Positions 14,423-21,545 of a stretch of 26,883 bases of DNA are shown in pieces. A program made the position numbers and the translations under genes. The notes beneath the pieces were generated by a model. That model was not told the DNA's origin and ran no database searches. It saw only the letters and a list, made by a program, of their open reading frames with translations. How positions within the stretch are numbered: position 1 is the stretch's first letter; the number at the start of each line of letters is the position of its first letter. The DNA comes from an uncultured Oscillospiraceae bacterium. GTDB lineage: Bacteria; Bacillota; Clostridia; Oscillospirales; Acutalibacteraceae. The stretch spans positions 1 through 26,883 of the forward strand of contig CABSLJ010000008.1 in NCBI GenBank assembly GCA_902478455.1, written 5' to 3'.

Positions 14423-15805
14423 ATGGCAAAGGTACCGTACAGATTTTATCTCACTGAGGATCAGATGCCCAAGCAGTGGTATAACGTCCGCGCCGATATG
14501 AAGGAGCAGCCCGATCCGATCCTCAATCCGGCCACCATGCAGCCGGTCAAAGAGGAGGACCTTTACCCCATCTTCTGCAAGGAACTGGCCCATCAGGAGC
14601 TCGACGCCACCACCCGCTACATCGACATCCCCGAAGAGGTTCAGGAAATCTACAAGATTTACCGTCCCTCGCCGCTGATCCGTGCCTATAATCTGGAAAA
14701 GGCGCTCGGCACCCCGGCCAAAATTTACTACAAGTTCGAGGGCAACAACACCTCGGGCAGCCATAAGCTCAATTCCGCCGTGGCGCAGGCCTACTATGCA
14801 AAAAAGCAAGGCCTCAAGGGCCTGACCACCGAAACCGGCGCGGGACAGTGGGGGACGGCGATGTCCGAAGCCTGCTCCTATTTCGGCCTTCCGCTGACCG
14901 TCTTCATGGTCAAGGTATCCTACCAGCAGAAGCCCTACCGCAAGGCGGTCATGCAGACCTTCGGCGCCAACGTCGTCGCCAGCCCCAGCACCGAGACCGA
15001 GGTCGGCCGCGCCATCCTTGCGCACAATCCCGAGACGGGCGGCAGCCTCGGCTGCGCCATCTCCGAGGCGGTCGAGCGAGCCGTCACCTCCGACGGTTAC
15101 CGCTATGTGCTCGGCTCGGTGCTCAACCAGGTGCTGCTGCATCAGTCGATCATCGGCCTGGAATCCAAGAAGGCGATGGAGCTGCTGGATGAATATCCCG
15201 ACGTGGTCATCGGCTGTGCGGGCGGCGGCTCCAACCTCGGCGGCCTGATGAGCGCCTTCATGCAGGACCGTCTGACCGGCAAGGCCCACCCCAAGTTCAT
15301 CGCCGTGGAACCGGCCTCCTGCCCCTCCATGAGCCGCGGCCGCTACGCCTACGACTTTTGCGACACCGGCAAGGTCACCCCGCTGGCGAGGATGTACACC
15401 CTCGGCTGTGACTTCATGCCCTCGGCCAACCACGCGGGCGGCCTGCGCTACCACGGCATGTCCCCCATTCTCTCCAAGCTGTATCACGACGGCTACATCG
15501 ACGAGATCCAGGCCGTCGAGCAGACCAGAGTATTTGAAGCGGCCGTCTACTTCGCCAAGCATGAAACCATTCTCCCCGCGCCCGAGTCGGCCCATGCCAT
15601 CCGCAGCGCCATTGACGAGGCCCTCAAGTGCAAGGAGACCGGCGAGCAGAAGACCATCCTCTTCGGCTTGACCGGCACAGGCTACTTCGACATGACCGCC
15701 TATTCAGCCTACACCGAGGGCAGGATGACCGACTATATTCCCACCGACGAAGACCTGGAAAAGGGCTTTGAACATCTGCCCAAGATTCCCGGCATTCAGG
15801 AATAA
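14423..15805 (+). CDS. trpB: Tryptophan synthase beta chain, TrpB2 type
   Basis: The ATG at 14423 follows GGAAGGGAG (14406-14414), just after the T-box leader; the frame is open upstream but that part is riboswitch. The 460-residue size and the start (AKVPYRFYLTEDQMPKQWYN) fit TrpB2, the longer class of PLP enzymes that make tryptophan from indole and serine. The PLP lysine is Lys115 in GSHKLN (112-117), preceded by KFEGNNTS; TETGAGQWG (136-144) is the substrate-binding loop and GCAGGGSN (264-271) binds the PLP phosphate. No trpA or other trp gene is nearby, so it may salvage indole or work with a distant alpha subunit. Regulation by the Trp T-box supports a role in tryptophan supply. Confidence 0.95.
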   Translation: MAKVPYRFYLTEDQMPKQWYNVRADMKEQPDPILNPATMQPVKEEDLYPIFCKELAHQELDATTRYIDIPEEVQEIYKIYRPSPLIRAYNLEKALGTPAKIYYKFEGNNTSGSHKLNSAVAQAYYAKKQGLKGLTTETGAGQWGTAMSEACSYFGLPLTVFMVKVSYQQKPYRKAVMQTFGANVVASPSTETEVGRAILAHNPETGGSLGCAISEAVERAVTSDGYRYVLGSVLNQVLLHQSIIGLESKKAMELLDEYPDVVIGCAGGGSNLGGLMSAFMQDRLTGKAHPKFIAVEPASCPSMSRGRYAYDFCDTGKVTPLARMYTLGCDFMPSANHAGGLRYHGMSPILSKLYHDGYIDEIQAVEQTRVFEAAVYFAKHETILPAPESAHAIRSAIDEALKCKETGEQKTILFGLTGTGYFDMTAYSAYTEGRMTDYIPTDEDLEKGFEHLPKIPGIQE

Positions 15806-15837
15806 GCCGCCAGGAGTTTCCCCGGAGAAAACCAGAA

Positions 15838-15866
15838 ATCCCCTCCCGTTTGCTGCGGGAGGGGAT
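15838..15866. terminator. Terminator hairpin after trpB
   Basis: CCCCTCCCG (15840-15848) and CGGGAGGGG (15856-15864) form a strong stem. The following T-rich stretch is imperfect on both strands (CATTTCATTTT to the right), but the position between trpB and the convergent XRE gene supports termination. Confidence 0.65.
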
Positions 15867-15870
15867 CATT

Positions 15871-16167
15871 TCATTTTGCGGCGGTTGTCTCTTCCGCCTC
15901 CGGAGCGGACGCCGAAGCTTCCCACGGCTTGTTTTTCCACCTTTGAAAGGGAATGCTGCAGATTTCCTCCACCGTCAGATGAAAGTAGTTGAGCAGGCGG
16001 TTGATCCGCATCACCTCAAGGCGCGGCATCTGCCCCGCTTCTATTTTATTCAGCGTCTTGGTCGAAATCCCCATGATGCGCGCCATCTGGGCTTTGCTCA
16101 GCCGCTTGAGTACGCGCAGCGCTCTGACGTTTTCGCAGAAAGTGATAAAATAATTTTCTTGTTCCAT
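15871..16167 (-). CDS. XRE-family HTH regulator
   Basis: This 98-residue protein has a full Cro/C1-type HTH at about residues 10-68: VRALRVLKRLSKAQMARIMG, then the recognition helix STKTLNKIEAGQMPRLEV and RINRLLNYFHLTVEEI. The C-terminal 25 residues are an Ala/Glu-rich tail. The ATG at 16167 follows AAGGAGG with good spacing. It converges on trpB and shares a terminator. Upstream on the same strand lie a 12-bp hairpin and a ribbon-helix-helix gene, so the pair may be a small regulatory or antitoxin module. The targets are unknown. Confidence 0.85.
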   Translation of the reverse strand: MEQENYFITFCENVRALRVLKRLSKAQMARIMGISTKTLNKIEAGQMPRLEVMRINRLLNYFHLTVEEICSIPFQRWKNKPWEASASAPEAEETTAAK

Positions 16168-16328
16168 CGGAAGTCCTCCTTATCAATTGCGCTTGCCTTT
16201 TGCAAATCTTTCCACCAACTGATAAAAGCACAGGAGGTCTGTGCCCAAAGGCCACAGACCTCCTCGAGAAAACCAAGATCGAGCAGGATCGAAAACTCCT
16301 GTTTCACAAAAGGTTGCATGAGAATCAT
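16098..16328 (-). CDS. Doubtful small ORF coupled to the ribbon-helix-helix gene
   Basis: A 76-codon frame starts with an ATG overlapping the stop of the ribbon-helix-helix gene (ATGA, 16328-16325), which favours translational coupling. The N-terminal 55 residues look protein-like (EFSILLDLGFLEEVCGLW), but there is no homology I recognise. The frame contains a 12-bp hairpin and its end runs 70 bases into the XRE gene in another frame. It could be a real small partner protein, a truncated gene, or chance. Confidence 0.3.
   Translation of the reverse strand: MILMQPFVKQEFSILLDLGFLEEVCGLWAQTSCAFISWWKDLQKASAIDKEDFRWNKKIILSLSAKTSERCAYSSG
16232..16264 (-). repeat. 12-bp inverted repeat carrying an anti-Shine-Dalgarno-like arm
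   Basis: AGGAGGTCTGTG (16232-16243) and CACAGACCTCCT (16253-16264) pair perfectly around a nine-base loop. Read on the minus strand the 3' arm contains CCTCCT, which could also pair with the AAGGAGG ribosome site of the XRE gene about 50 bases downstream. No T-run follows, so a switch is as likely as a terminator. Confidence 0.6.
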
Positions 16329-16477
16329 GCCGGCGGATCCTTTTCCCGAAAATAGCTCGTCAAAATAAAGTTCACATATTGTGAAAAAGAACGGTCGTCT
16401 TGTTCCGCCAAAGTTCTTATTTTCTGTATGAGCTCGCTATCCAGGGTGACGCTTACCTTTTGTTTCAACGGCTTCAA
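16325..16477 (-). CDS. Ribbon-helix-helix (Arc/CopG-like) protein, TTG start
   Basis: This 50-residue protein begins with TTG at 16477-16475, preceded by GGAGGG at suitable spacing. Residues 7-39 (KVSVTLDSELIQKIRTLAEQ, then DDRSFSQYVNFIL) form a typical ribbon-helix-helix: a beta strand KVSVTL that enters the major groove, followed by two helices. Such proteins bind DNA as dimers and are often antitoxins or autoregulators. The stop overlaps the next ATG. No recognisable toxin follows, only a doubtful 76-codon frame and the XRE gene. The upstream region has an extended -10 (TGCTAAAAT, minus strand, ending near 16498). Confidence 0.8.
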   Translation of the reverse strand: MKPLKQKVSVTLDSELIQKIRTLAEQDDRSFSQYVNFILTSYFREKDPPA

Positions 16478-16662
16478 GGCGATCCCTCCGTGCCTTTATT
16501 TTAGCATATATCCTTTGTCATGTACTAATTATCGGATAAAGTAGTATAAAGTAGGCATTAAGGGACCTTGAATTTTTCTTTTATCTGTGCTTTCCTTTCG
16601 TCGGCAAAAATATAATAATACATCTCTTTTCAAAATTTGCTCTTATATCAGAGCAGATAAAA
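16478..16662. other. AT-rich upstream region of the ribbon-helix-helix gene
   Basis: It holds a minus-strand extended -10 candidate (TGCTAAAAT at 16506-16498) and a tandem ACTTTAT-type repeat (minus strand, about 16537-16553), a possible operator. No gene is seen. Confidence 0.4.
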
Positions 16663-16887
16663 ATTTTTCCGAATCAAAGATTTATTATCGTTTGGAAAAA
16701 GTGCACGCATCGGGAAGGACAAGGACTGCGGCAAGAAGACCTCTGCGCAAAATTAAATGTGGCCGGATGAGATATATCCAGAAGTGGTTTGGCGAAAATC
16801 GAAGTTGGAGCGCGCCATATCTATGCCATAGAAATCAAGACCTTCAAAAACGTTTTGAACGTTCCATATGAAGAGCTTTTTGTGTAA
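16663..16887 (+). pseudogene. Broken XRE-family HTH gene
   Basis: In one frame the sequence reads REGQGLRQEDLCAKLNVAG, a stop (TGA at 16768-16770), then DISRSGLAKIEVGARHIYAI and EIKTFKNVLNVPYEELFV, ending at TAA 16885-16887. This matches the clostridial XRE pattern in which the stop position is usually Cys or another residue in GxDISRS, so one base change (TGC or TGT to TGA) would explain it. The N-terminal part is poorly conserved and no clear start or ribosome site is seen. It is most likely a decayed regulator. A plus-strand frame at 16587-16871 is its out-of-frame shadow. Confidence 0.75.
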
Positions 16888-16899
16888 CCCATAGAATTT

Positions 16900-16971
16900 G
16901 TAGGGGCGCACATTGCGCGCCCGCATGGAACAGCAGGGCCCGATAGACGGGCGAACGATGTTCGCCCCTAC
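16900..16971. repeat. MITE/REP-like palindromic repeat
   Basis: Ends GTAGGGGCG (16900-16908) and CGCCCCTAC (16963-16971) are perfect inverted repeats, with inner GGGCGAAC/GCGCGCCC-type pairings. Palindromes of this GTAGGGGCG...CGCCCCTAC type are scattered through many clostridial genomes. Only one copy is in the window. It may be a mobile miniature element or an RNA hairpin. Confidence 0.65.
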
Positions 16972-17033
16972 TCTCCCGCGCGCAGGGGCAAGTGGTCCAA
17001 AACTCCTTCTTTTATATCTTTCACCTGCAAGAC

Positions 17034-17069
17034 AAAAGCGCCGAACGGAAAACCCGTCCGGCGCTTTTT
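17034..17069. terminator. Bidirectional terminator after proS
   Basis: AGCGCCGAACGG (17037-17048) pairs with CCGTCCGGCGCT (17054-17065), with one mismatch, and is flanked by A4 and T5. It lies just past the stop of proS on the minus strand. Confidence 0.85.
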
Positions 17070-17081
17070 ATGCCGTCCAAC

Positions 17082-18518
17082 TCAATATGCCTTGCCCCAG
17101 TAAACCATGGTTTTGGCCTTTTTGCCGCAGCAAACACAGGTTCCCGCGAGCTTCTCCTGCTTGAAGGGCATGCAGCGGGAGGAAACCCCCGCCTCCTCCT
17201 TGAGCTTTTCCTCGCAGGCGCGGTCCCCGCACCACATGGCCTTGATGAAGCCGGGCTTGCTGTCTGCGATTTCCTTTAATTCCTCCATCGAGGTCGCGGT
17301 GTAGGTCATCTCCTCGCGGCGTTTCAGAGCCTTCTCATAGAGGCCATCTCGCACGGCTTTGAGCTGTTTTTTGACCTCTTTGTTGAGGTTTTCCAGCGGC
17401 ACGAAGGTCTTTTCCCGGTTGTCCCTGCGGACAAGCACGCACTGATTCTTCTCGATATCCTTGGGGCCGATCTCGAGGCGCAGCGGCACGCCCTTCATCT
17501 CATACTGGGCGAACTTCCAGCCGGGAGACTGCTCGGAATCGTCGATCTTAACGCGGCAGACACGCTTGAGCTGCTTTTCCAGCGCGCGCGCCCTCTCCAG
17601 AACACCCTCCTTGTGCTGGGCGACCGGAACGATGATGACCTGGATGGGCGCCACGGCGGGCGGGAGCACAAGGCCGTTGTCGTCCCCGTGGGTCATGATG
17701 ATGCCGCCGATGATGCGGGTGGACAGGCCCCACGAGGTCTGGTGGGGGTACTGGGTGGTGTTGTCCTTGTCCTGGAAGGTGATGTCGAAGGCTCTGGCGA
17801 AACCGTCGCCAAAATAGTGGCTGGTGCCCGACTGCAGCGCCTTGCCGTCGTGCATCAGGGCCTCGATGGTATAGGTGGCCTCAGCGCCGGCGAATTTTTC
17901 CTTGTCGGTCTTTCGGCCCTTGATGACCGGGATGGCGAGGTCCTTCTCGCAGAAATCGGCGTACACCTTGAGCATCCGCTCGGTTTCGGCCTTGGCCTCC
18001 TCGGCGGTGGCGTGCATGGTGTGGCCCTCCTGCCAGTGGAATTCCACCGAACGCAGGAAGGGGCGGGTGGTCTTCTCCCAGCGGACGACTGAGCACCACT
18101 GGTTGTAGAGCTTGGGCAGGTCGCGCCAGGAATGGATGACATTGGCGTAATGGTCGCAGAAGAGGGTCTCCGACGTCGGCCGGACGCACAGCCTTTCCTG
18201 CAGCTTTTCATTGCCGCCGTGGGTCACCCAGGCCACCTCGGGCGCAAACCCCTCCACGTGATCCTTCTCCTTCTGCAGAAGGCTTTCCGGGATGAAGAGG
18301 GGCATGGAGACGTTCTCATGCCCGAGCTCCTTGAACCTGCCGTCGAGGATTTTCTGGATGTTTTCCCAGATGGCATAGCCGTAGGGCTCTATGATCATGC
18401 AGCCGCGCACGCTGGAGTAGTCCATCAGCTCGGCCTTTTTGACGATGTCGGTATACCACTTGGCGAAATCCTCCTCCATTGAGGTGATGGATTCCACCAT
18501 TTTTTTCTGATCGGCCAT
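17082..18518 (-). CDS. proS: Prolyl-tRNA synthetase, archaeal/eukaryote-like type
   Basis: This cytoplasmic enzyme of 478 residues charges tRNA-Pro. It is the short type without the editing insertion between motifs 2 and 3. The class II motifs are visible: RPTSETLF (113-120) and the neighbouring RWEKTTRPFLRSVEFHWQEG (motif 2 region), SHYFGDGFARAFDITFQD, and the motif 3 region GGIIMTHGDDNGLVLPP. The C-terminus has the zinc-binding domain of this type: CGDRAC, then SRCMPF and TCVCCGKK, ending YWGKAY. The ATG at 18518 is preceded by AAAGGCGG. It lies 32 bases after the oadG-like gene and is probably in the same operon as oadB. Confidence 0.96.
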   Translation of the reverse strand: MADQKKMVESITSMEEDFAKWYTDIVKKAELMDYSSVRGCMIIEPYGYAIWENIQKILDGRFKELGHENVSMPLFIPESLLQKEKDHVEGFAPEVAWVTHGGNEKLQERLCVRPTSETLFCDHYANVIHSWRDLPKLYNQWCSVVRWEKTTRPFLRSVEFHWQEGHTMHATAEEAKAETERMLKVYADFCEKDLAIPVIKGRKTDKEKFAGAEATYTIEALMHDGKALQSGTSHYFGDGFARAFDITFQDKDNTTQYPHQTSWGLSTRIIGGIIMTHGDDNGLVLPPAVAPIQVIIVPVAQHKEGVLERARALEKQLKRVCRVKIDDSEQSPGWKFAQYEMKGVPLRLEIGPKDIEKNQCVLVRRDNREKTFVPLENLNKEVKKQLKAVRDGLYEKALKRREEMTYTATSMEELKEIADSKPGFIKAMWCGDRACEEKLKEEAGVSSRCMPFKQEKLAGTCVCCGKKAKTMVYWGKAY

Positions 18519-18550
18519 TCTTGATCCGCCTTTCCAAAAGAGGATTTACA

Positions 18551-18784
18551 CTATTGCTGCCGGTTGTGGTCGGGCGCGTCCTGCTTCTCCTCGGTCTTTT
18601 TGCTGCGGCGCTTGGAAACCTTGCTGAGCACCACAATCACCAGGAAAATAAGGAGCATAACCACGAAGATGCCCAGCATCCCCTTGAGCAGGAGCTCCAG
18701 AGACTGGCCCATATCAGAGCCGCTCACGGGACCCAGGACGCTTTCAAACAGAGCCGAAGAGGCTTCCAGTAATCTCATCATCAC
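18551..18784 (-). CDS. OadG-like small membrane subunit of a decarboxylase sodium pump
   Basis: A 77-residue protein with one membrane segment (about 34-54, KGMLGIFVVMLLIFLVIVVL) followed by a basic, charged tail. This is the design of the gamma subunits (OadG, MmdD-like) that hold the soluble biotin-dependent carboxytransferase against the membrane beta subunit. It lies 10 bases after oadB on the same strand. No biotin carrier or carboxytransferase gene is nearby. The size, topology and neighbour support the call; the sequence itself is too variable to be diagnostic. Confidence 0.75.
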   Translation of the reverse strand: MMMRLLEASSALFESVLGPVSGSDMGQSLELLLKGMLGIFVVMLLIFLVIVVLSKVSKRRSKKTEEKQDAPDHNRQQ

Positions 18785-18794
18785 ACATTCCTCC

Positions 18795-19931
18795 TTAAAT
18801 CAAGCCAAAGCTGCCCGCGAGCGAGAGGATGATGCCGCCCGCCACCACCGAGCCGATCTGACCGGCCACGTTGGCGCCCACGGCGTGCATCAGCAGATGG
18901 TTCTGATTGTCCTCCTTGAGGGCCATCTTCTGGATGACGCGCGCGGACATCGGGAAGGCGGAGATGCCGGCCGCGCCCACCATGGGATTGATCTTCTTGC
19001 CCTTGGGCAGGAAGAGATTGAGCAGCTTTGCGAAGAACACGCCGCCGACCGTGTCAAAAATAAAGGCGAACAGGCCGAGCGCCATGATCAGCAGGGTGTC
19101 CCAGGTCAGGAACTCGGCATAGTGCATCTTGAAGGCGATGGTGATGCCCAGGAAGATGGTGATCAGATTGGCCAGCGGTCCCTGCGCCGTCTGGGAGAGA
19201 TTTTCCAACCTGCCGCATTCGCGCAGGAGATTGCCGAACATCAGGAAGCCGACCAGCGCCACCGACTTGGGCGCCACCAGCCCCGCGATCACGGTCACGA
19301 TGATGGGGAACAGGATGCGGGTGGTCTTGGAGACCGATTTGGGGTTGTAGGGCATGCGGATCTGACGTTCCTTTTTGGTGGTGACGGCGCGGATGGCCAC
19401 CGGCTGAATCAGCGGCACGAGGGCCATATAGGAATAGGCCGCCACGGCGATGGCGCCGATGTATTTGCTGTTGAGCACCTGGGAAAGCATGATGGAGGTA
19501 GGTCCGTCGGCCGCGCCGATGGCGCCCGCGGCCATGGCGTCCCTCAGCGGGAAGCCCAGCAGCACGGCGATGACCACCGTCAGGAAGATACCGAACTGCG
19601 CGGCGCCGCCGAAGAGCAGCATCCGCGGATTGGAAAGCAGGGGGCCGAAGTCGATCATCGCGCCGATGCCGACGAACAGCAGCAGCGGCATCGCCTCAGA
19701 CGCCTGAATGCCAATATTGAACAGCCATTCGATGATACCCTCGTCCCCCAGCACGCCCGAAAGCGGCAGGTTGACAAGGATTGCGCCGAAGCCCATGGGC
19801 AGCAGCAGCGAAGGTTCAAAGTCCTTCTTGACCGCAAGCCAGATCAGCAGCGCGCCGATGGCCCACATGCCGACCATGCGGATATCCGTGTTTTTGATTC
19901 CGTCGATTAGAAACGAAAAGTCACCCAACAA
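18795..19931 (-). CDS. Sodium-pumping decarboxylase beta subunit (OadB/GcdB/MmdB family)
   Basis: This membrane protein has about 378 residues and 9-11 hydrophobic segments. It carries the family hallmarks around Asp142 (GAIGAADGPTSIMLS), NPMVGAAGISAFPMSARV (about 315-332) and DNQNHLLMHAVGANVAGQIG (341-360). It couples decarboxylation of a carboxybiotin group to sodium export. Which acid is used (oxaloacetate, methylmalonyl-CoA or glutaconyl-CoA) cannot be told, because the carboxytransferase is not in the window. The start is probably TTG at 19931 or 19928, after AAAGAGG; upstream in-frame sequence to 20174 covers the promoter and is unlikely to be translated. It is followed by the oadG-like gene and proS. 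Confidence 0.92.
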   Translation of the reverse strand: MLGDFSFLIDGIKNTDIRMVGMWAIGALLIWLAVKKDFEPSLLLPMGFGAILVNLPLSGVLGDEGIIEWLFNIGIQASEAMPLLLFVGIGAMIDFGPLLSNPRMLLFGGAAQFGIFLTVVIAVLLGFPLRDAMAAGAIGAADGPTSIMLSQVLNSKYIGAIAVAAYSYMALVPLIQPVAIRAVTTKKERQIRMPYNPKSVSKTTRILFPIIVTVIAGLVAPKSVALVGFLMFGNLLRECGRLENLSQTAQGPLANLITIFLGITIAFKMHYAEFLTWDTLLIMALGLFAFIFDTVGGVFFAKLLNLFLPKGKKINPMVGAAGISAFPMSARVIQKMALKEDNQNHLLMHAVGANVAGQIGSVVAGGIILSLAGSFGLI

Positions 19932-19989
19932 AATCGCCTCTTTCCATTTTGATTCCTCTTTTTTGATCTGATTTTTACACTGTTCTTCT

Positions 19990-20018
19990 ATTATAGGAAA
20001 AGACGCCCTTTTTTTCAA
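19990..20018 (-). promoter_or_regulatory. Promoter of oadB
   Basis: On the minus strand TTGAAA (20018-20013), a 17-base spacer and TATAAT (19995-19990) lie about 60 bases before the probable TTG start. Confidence 0.75.
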
Positions 20019-20150
20019 TCTCAAATTCGGGATAAGCGCAAAAAGTTGGAAAATAATAAGAATCCGTGGACGCCGGCCGCTTCTGCGGAATGATTTTTGG
20101 CGATATTGGCACGGCCCAGGCGGAGGTATTCCACAGAGGACGTCTTCACA

Positions 20151-20185
20151 CAAAAAATCCGCTGTGCGGTACACAGCGGATCATT
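20151..20185 (-). terminator. Terminator of acpP
   Basis: On the minus strand ATCCGCTGTG (20181-20172) pairs with CACAGCGGAT (20166-20157) around five bases, followed by a T-run (20157-20152). It sits 20 bases past the acpP stop. Confidence 0.88.
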
Positions 20186-20200
20186 TTCTCGTTTAACTCA

Positions 20201-20428
20201 TTAGACGTTTGATTCGATGTACTTGACCAGCTCGCCGACCGTCTTGATATTCTCAATCTCATCGTCCGGCACTTCGATCTCAAACTCGTCCTCCAGGGAC
20301 ATCAGCAGGTCGACCACATCGAGGGAGTCGGCGCCCAGATCGTCGGCAATGCTCGTGTCCTGGGTGATGGAATCCTCCTCGACGTCAAACTGTTCGCTCA
20401 GGATCGCTTTTACCTTTTCAAAAACCAT
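20201..20428 (-). CDS. acpP: Acyl carrier protein
   Basis: A 75-residue acidic protein with the phosphopantetheine attachment site in DDLGADSLDVVDLLMSLED (Ser in DSLD, near residue 35). It carries fatty acyl chains during lipid synthesis in the cytoplasm. The ATG at 20428 follows a GAGGA-type ribosome site. It stands alone between oadB and the aro genes, divergent from aroE, with its own terminator; usual fab neighbours are missing, so it may be a second ACP or a relocated main one. Confidence 0.95.
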   Translation of the reverse strand: MVFEKVKAILSEQFDVEEDSITQDTSIADDLGADSLDVVDLLMSLEDEFEIEVPDDEIENIKTVGELVKYIESNV

Positions 20429-20489
20429 ACCAGTTCCTCCTCGAAAATAATAATTCTCCGCCAGGGCCGATGAATCACATCCGTAATTA

Positions 20490-20519
20490 TGGACAAATTC
20501 GGTTCTTTTATGCTACAAT
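20490..20519 (+). promoter_or_regulatory. Promoter of aroE-aroK
   Basis: TGGACA (20490-20495), an 18-base spacer and TACAAT (20514-20519) with an extended -10 TG (20511-20512) lie about 170 bases before aroE. The leader between them shows no clear riboswitch. Confidence 0.6.
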
Positions 20520-20690
20520 TTTATCGAGCAAAATCCACTTCTCGGCGCGCAGAGGATTCTATAACCACATCTTATTAGCAATTCCAGCCTTTGTCAATAA
20601 CTTCTTTGGAAAATCCTGCGCCATTCTTCAATTTTTTGAAATCCCCTGCGGGCGCTGACGGCAGTTGTCCAAACAGAAAGAGGTGTTTCC

Positions 20691-21545
20691 ATGAACAAAA
20701 GGCGTTACGCCGTGATCGGCCATCCGATCGGGCACACAATGTCTCCGTTTATCCATGAGCGTTTGTTCCGTCTGCGCGGAATCGTCGCCGACTACGAGGT
20801 CTACAACATCTCTCCCTATGACCTGCACGGAGCCGTGCCCGCCCTGCGCGCTTTGGACGGGTATAACATCACCATCCCCCACAAGCAGCAGATCATCAGC
20901 TACCTCGATTCGCTCGACCGCAAGGCGCAGCTTTACGGCTCGGTCAACACGGTAAAAAACGGGGAGACCTCCACCGGCTACACAACCGACCCGGACGGCT
21001 TTTTAAACGCCCTGCGCCTGGCCGGCGTGCCGCTGCGTGGCAGGGTGGTGATTCTCGGCTGCGGGGGCGCGGCGCGCGTCATGGCGTTTGAAGCCGCCCT
21101 CGCCGGCTGCGAGACGGTCATCGCCGTGCGTCCGCAGAGTCTTTCCAAAGTCGCCCGCCTTGCAGGGGACCTGCACACCGCCATTCCCTTTGCACAGGTG
21201 TCCACCTGCCTGATCAGCCGCATTTCCGGCCGGATTGATCTGCTCTTAAACGCCACGCCGGTGGGCATGTTCCCGGAGACCGACGGCTGCCCCGCGCCTA
21301 TTTCCGTCATCGAAACGTCGGCCGCCGTTTTTGACGCCATCTACAACCCCGAGGAAACCCTCCTGCTGAAGCGCGCCCGCGCCAACGGTGCGAAGACGGT
21401 CGGCGGCATGTCCATGCTGGTCTATCAGGCGGCCGCGGCGCACACCATCTGGGACGGTTCCCAATACACCGAGGAGGAAATCAGGCAGCTGTGCGAGGAC
21501 ACCGCATGCGAGAGAAACCGCCTCTTCGGGCAGGAATCCGCCTGA
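20691..21545 (+). CDS. aroE: Shikimate dehydrogenase
   Basis: This 284-residue enzyme reduces 3-dehydroshikimate to shikimate with NADPH. The N-terminal substrate domain has GHPIGHTMSPFIH (10-22), Lys65 in NITIPHK, Asn86 in SVNTV and Asp100 in GYTTDPDGF, all matching the catalytic and binding residues of AroE. The NADP Rossmann loop is GCGGAARVM (about 123-131) and NATPVGMFP follows. The ATG at 20691 follows AAAGAGGTG. Its stop overlaps the aroK start (TGATG), so the two are coupled. Together with aroK it precedes the attenuator of the main aro operon. Confidence 0.97.
   Translation: MNKRRYAVIGHPIGHTMSPFIHERLFRLRGIVADYEVYNISPYDLHGAVPALRALDGYNITIPHKQQIISYLDSLDRKAQLYGSVNTVKNGETSTGYTTDPDGFLNALRLAGVPLRGRVVILGCGGAARVMAFEAALAGCETVIAVRPQSLSKVARLAGDLHTAIPFAQVSTCLISRISGRIDLLLNATPVGMFPETDGCPAPISVIETSAAVFDAIYNPEETLLLKRARANGAKTVGGMSMLVYQAAAAHTIWDGSQYTEEEIRQLCEDTACERNRLFGQESA

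Noticed and set aside
16587..16871. 94-codon plus-strand frame upstream of the palindrome
   Set aside because: It is the wrong frame of the broken XRE gene, which explains the protein-like segments.
18564..19910. Long plus-strand frame (448 codons) antisense to oadB
   Set aside because: Its His/Gln/Asp-rich composition is that of an antisense shadow; the minus strand encodes a well-formed membrane protein.
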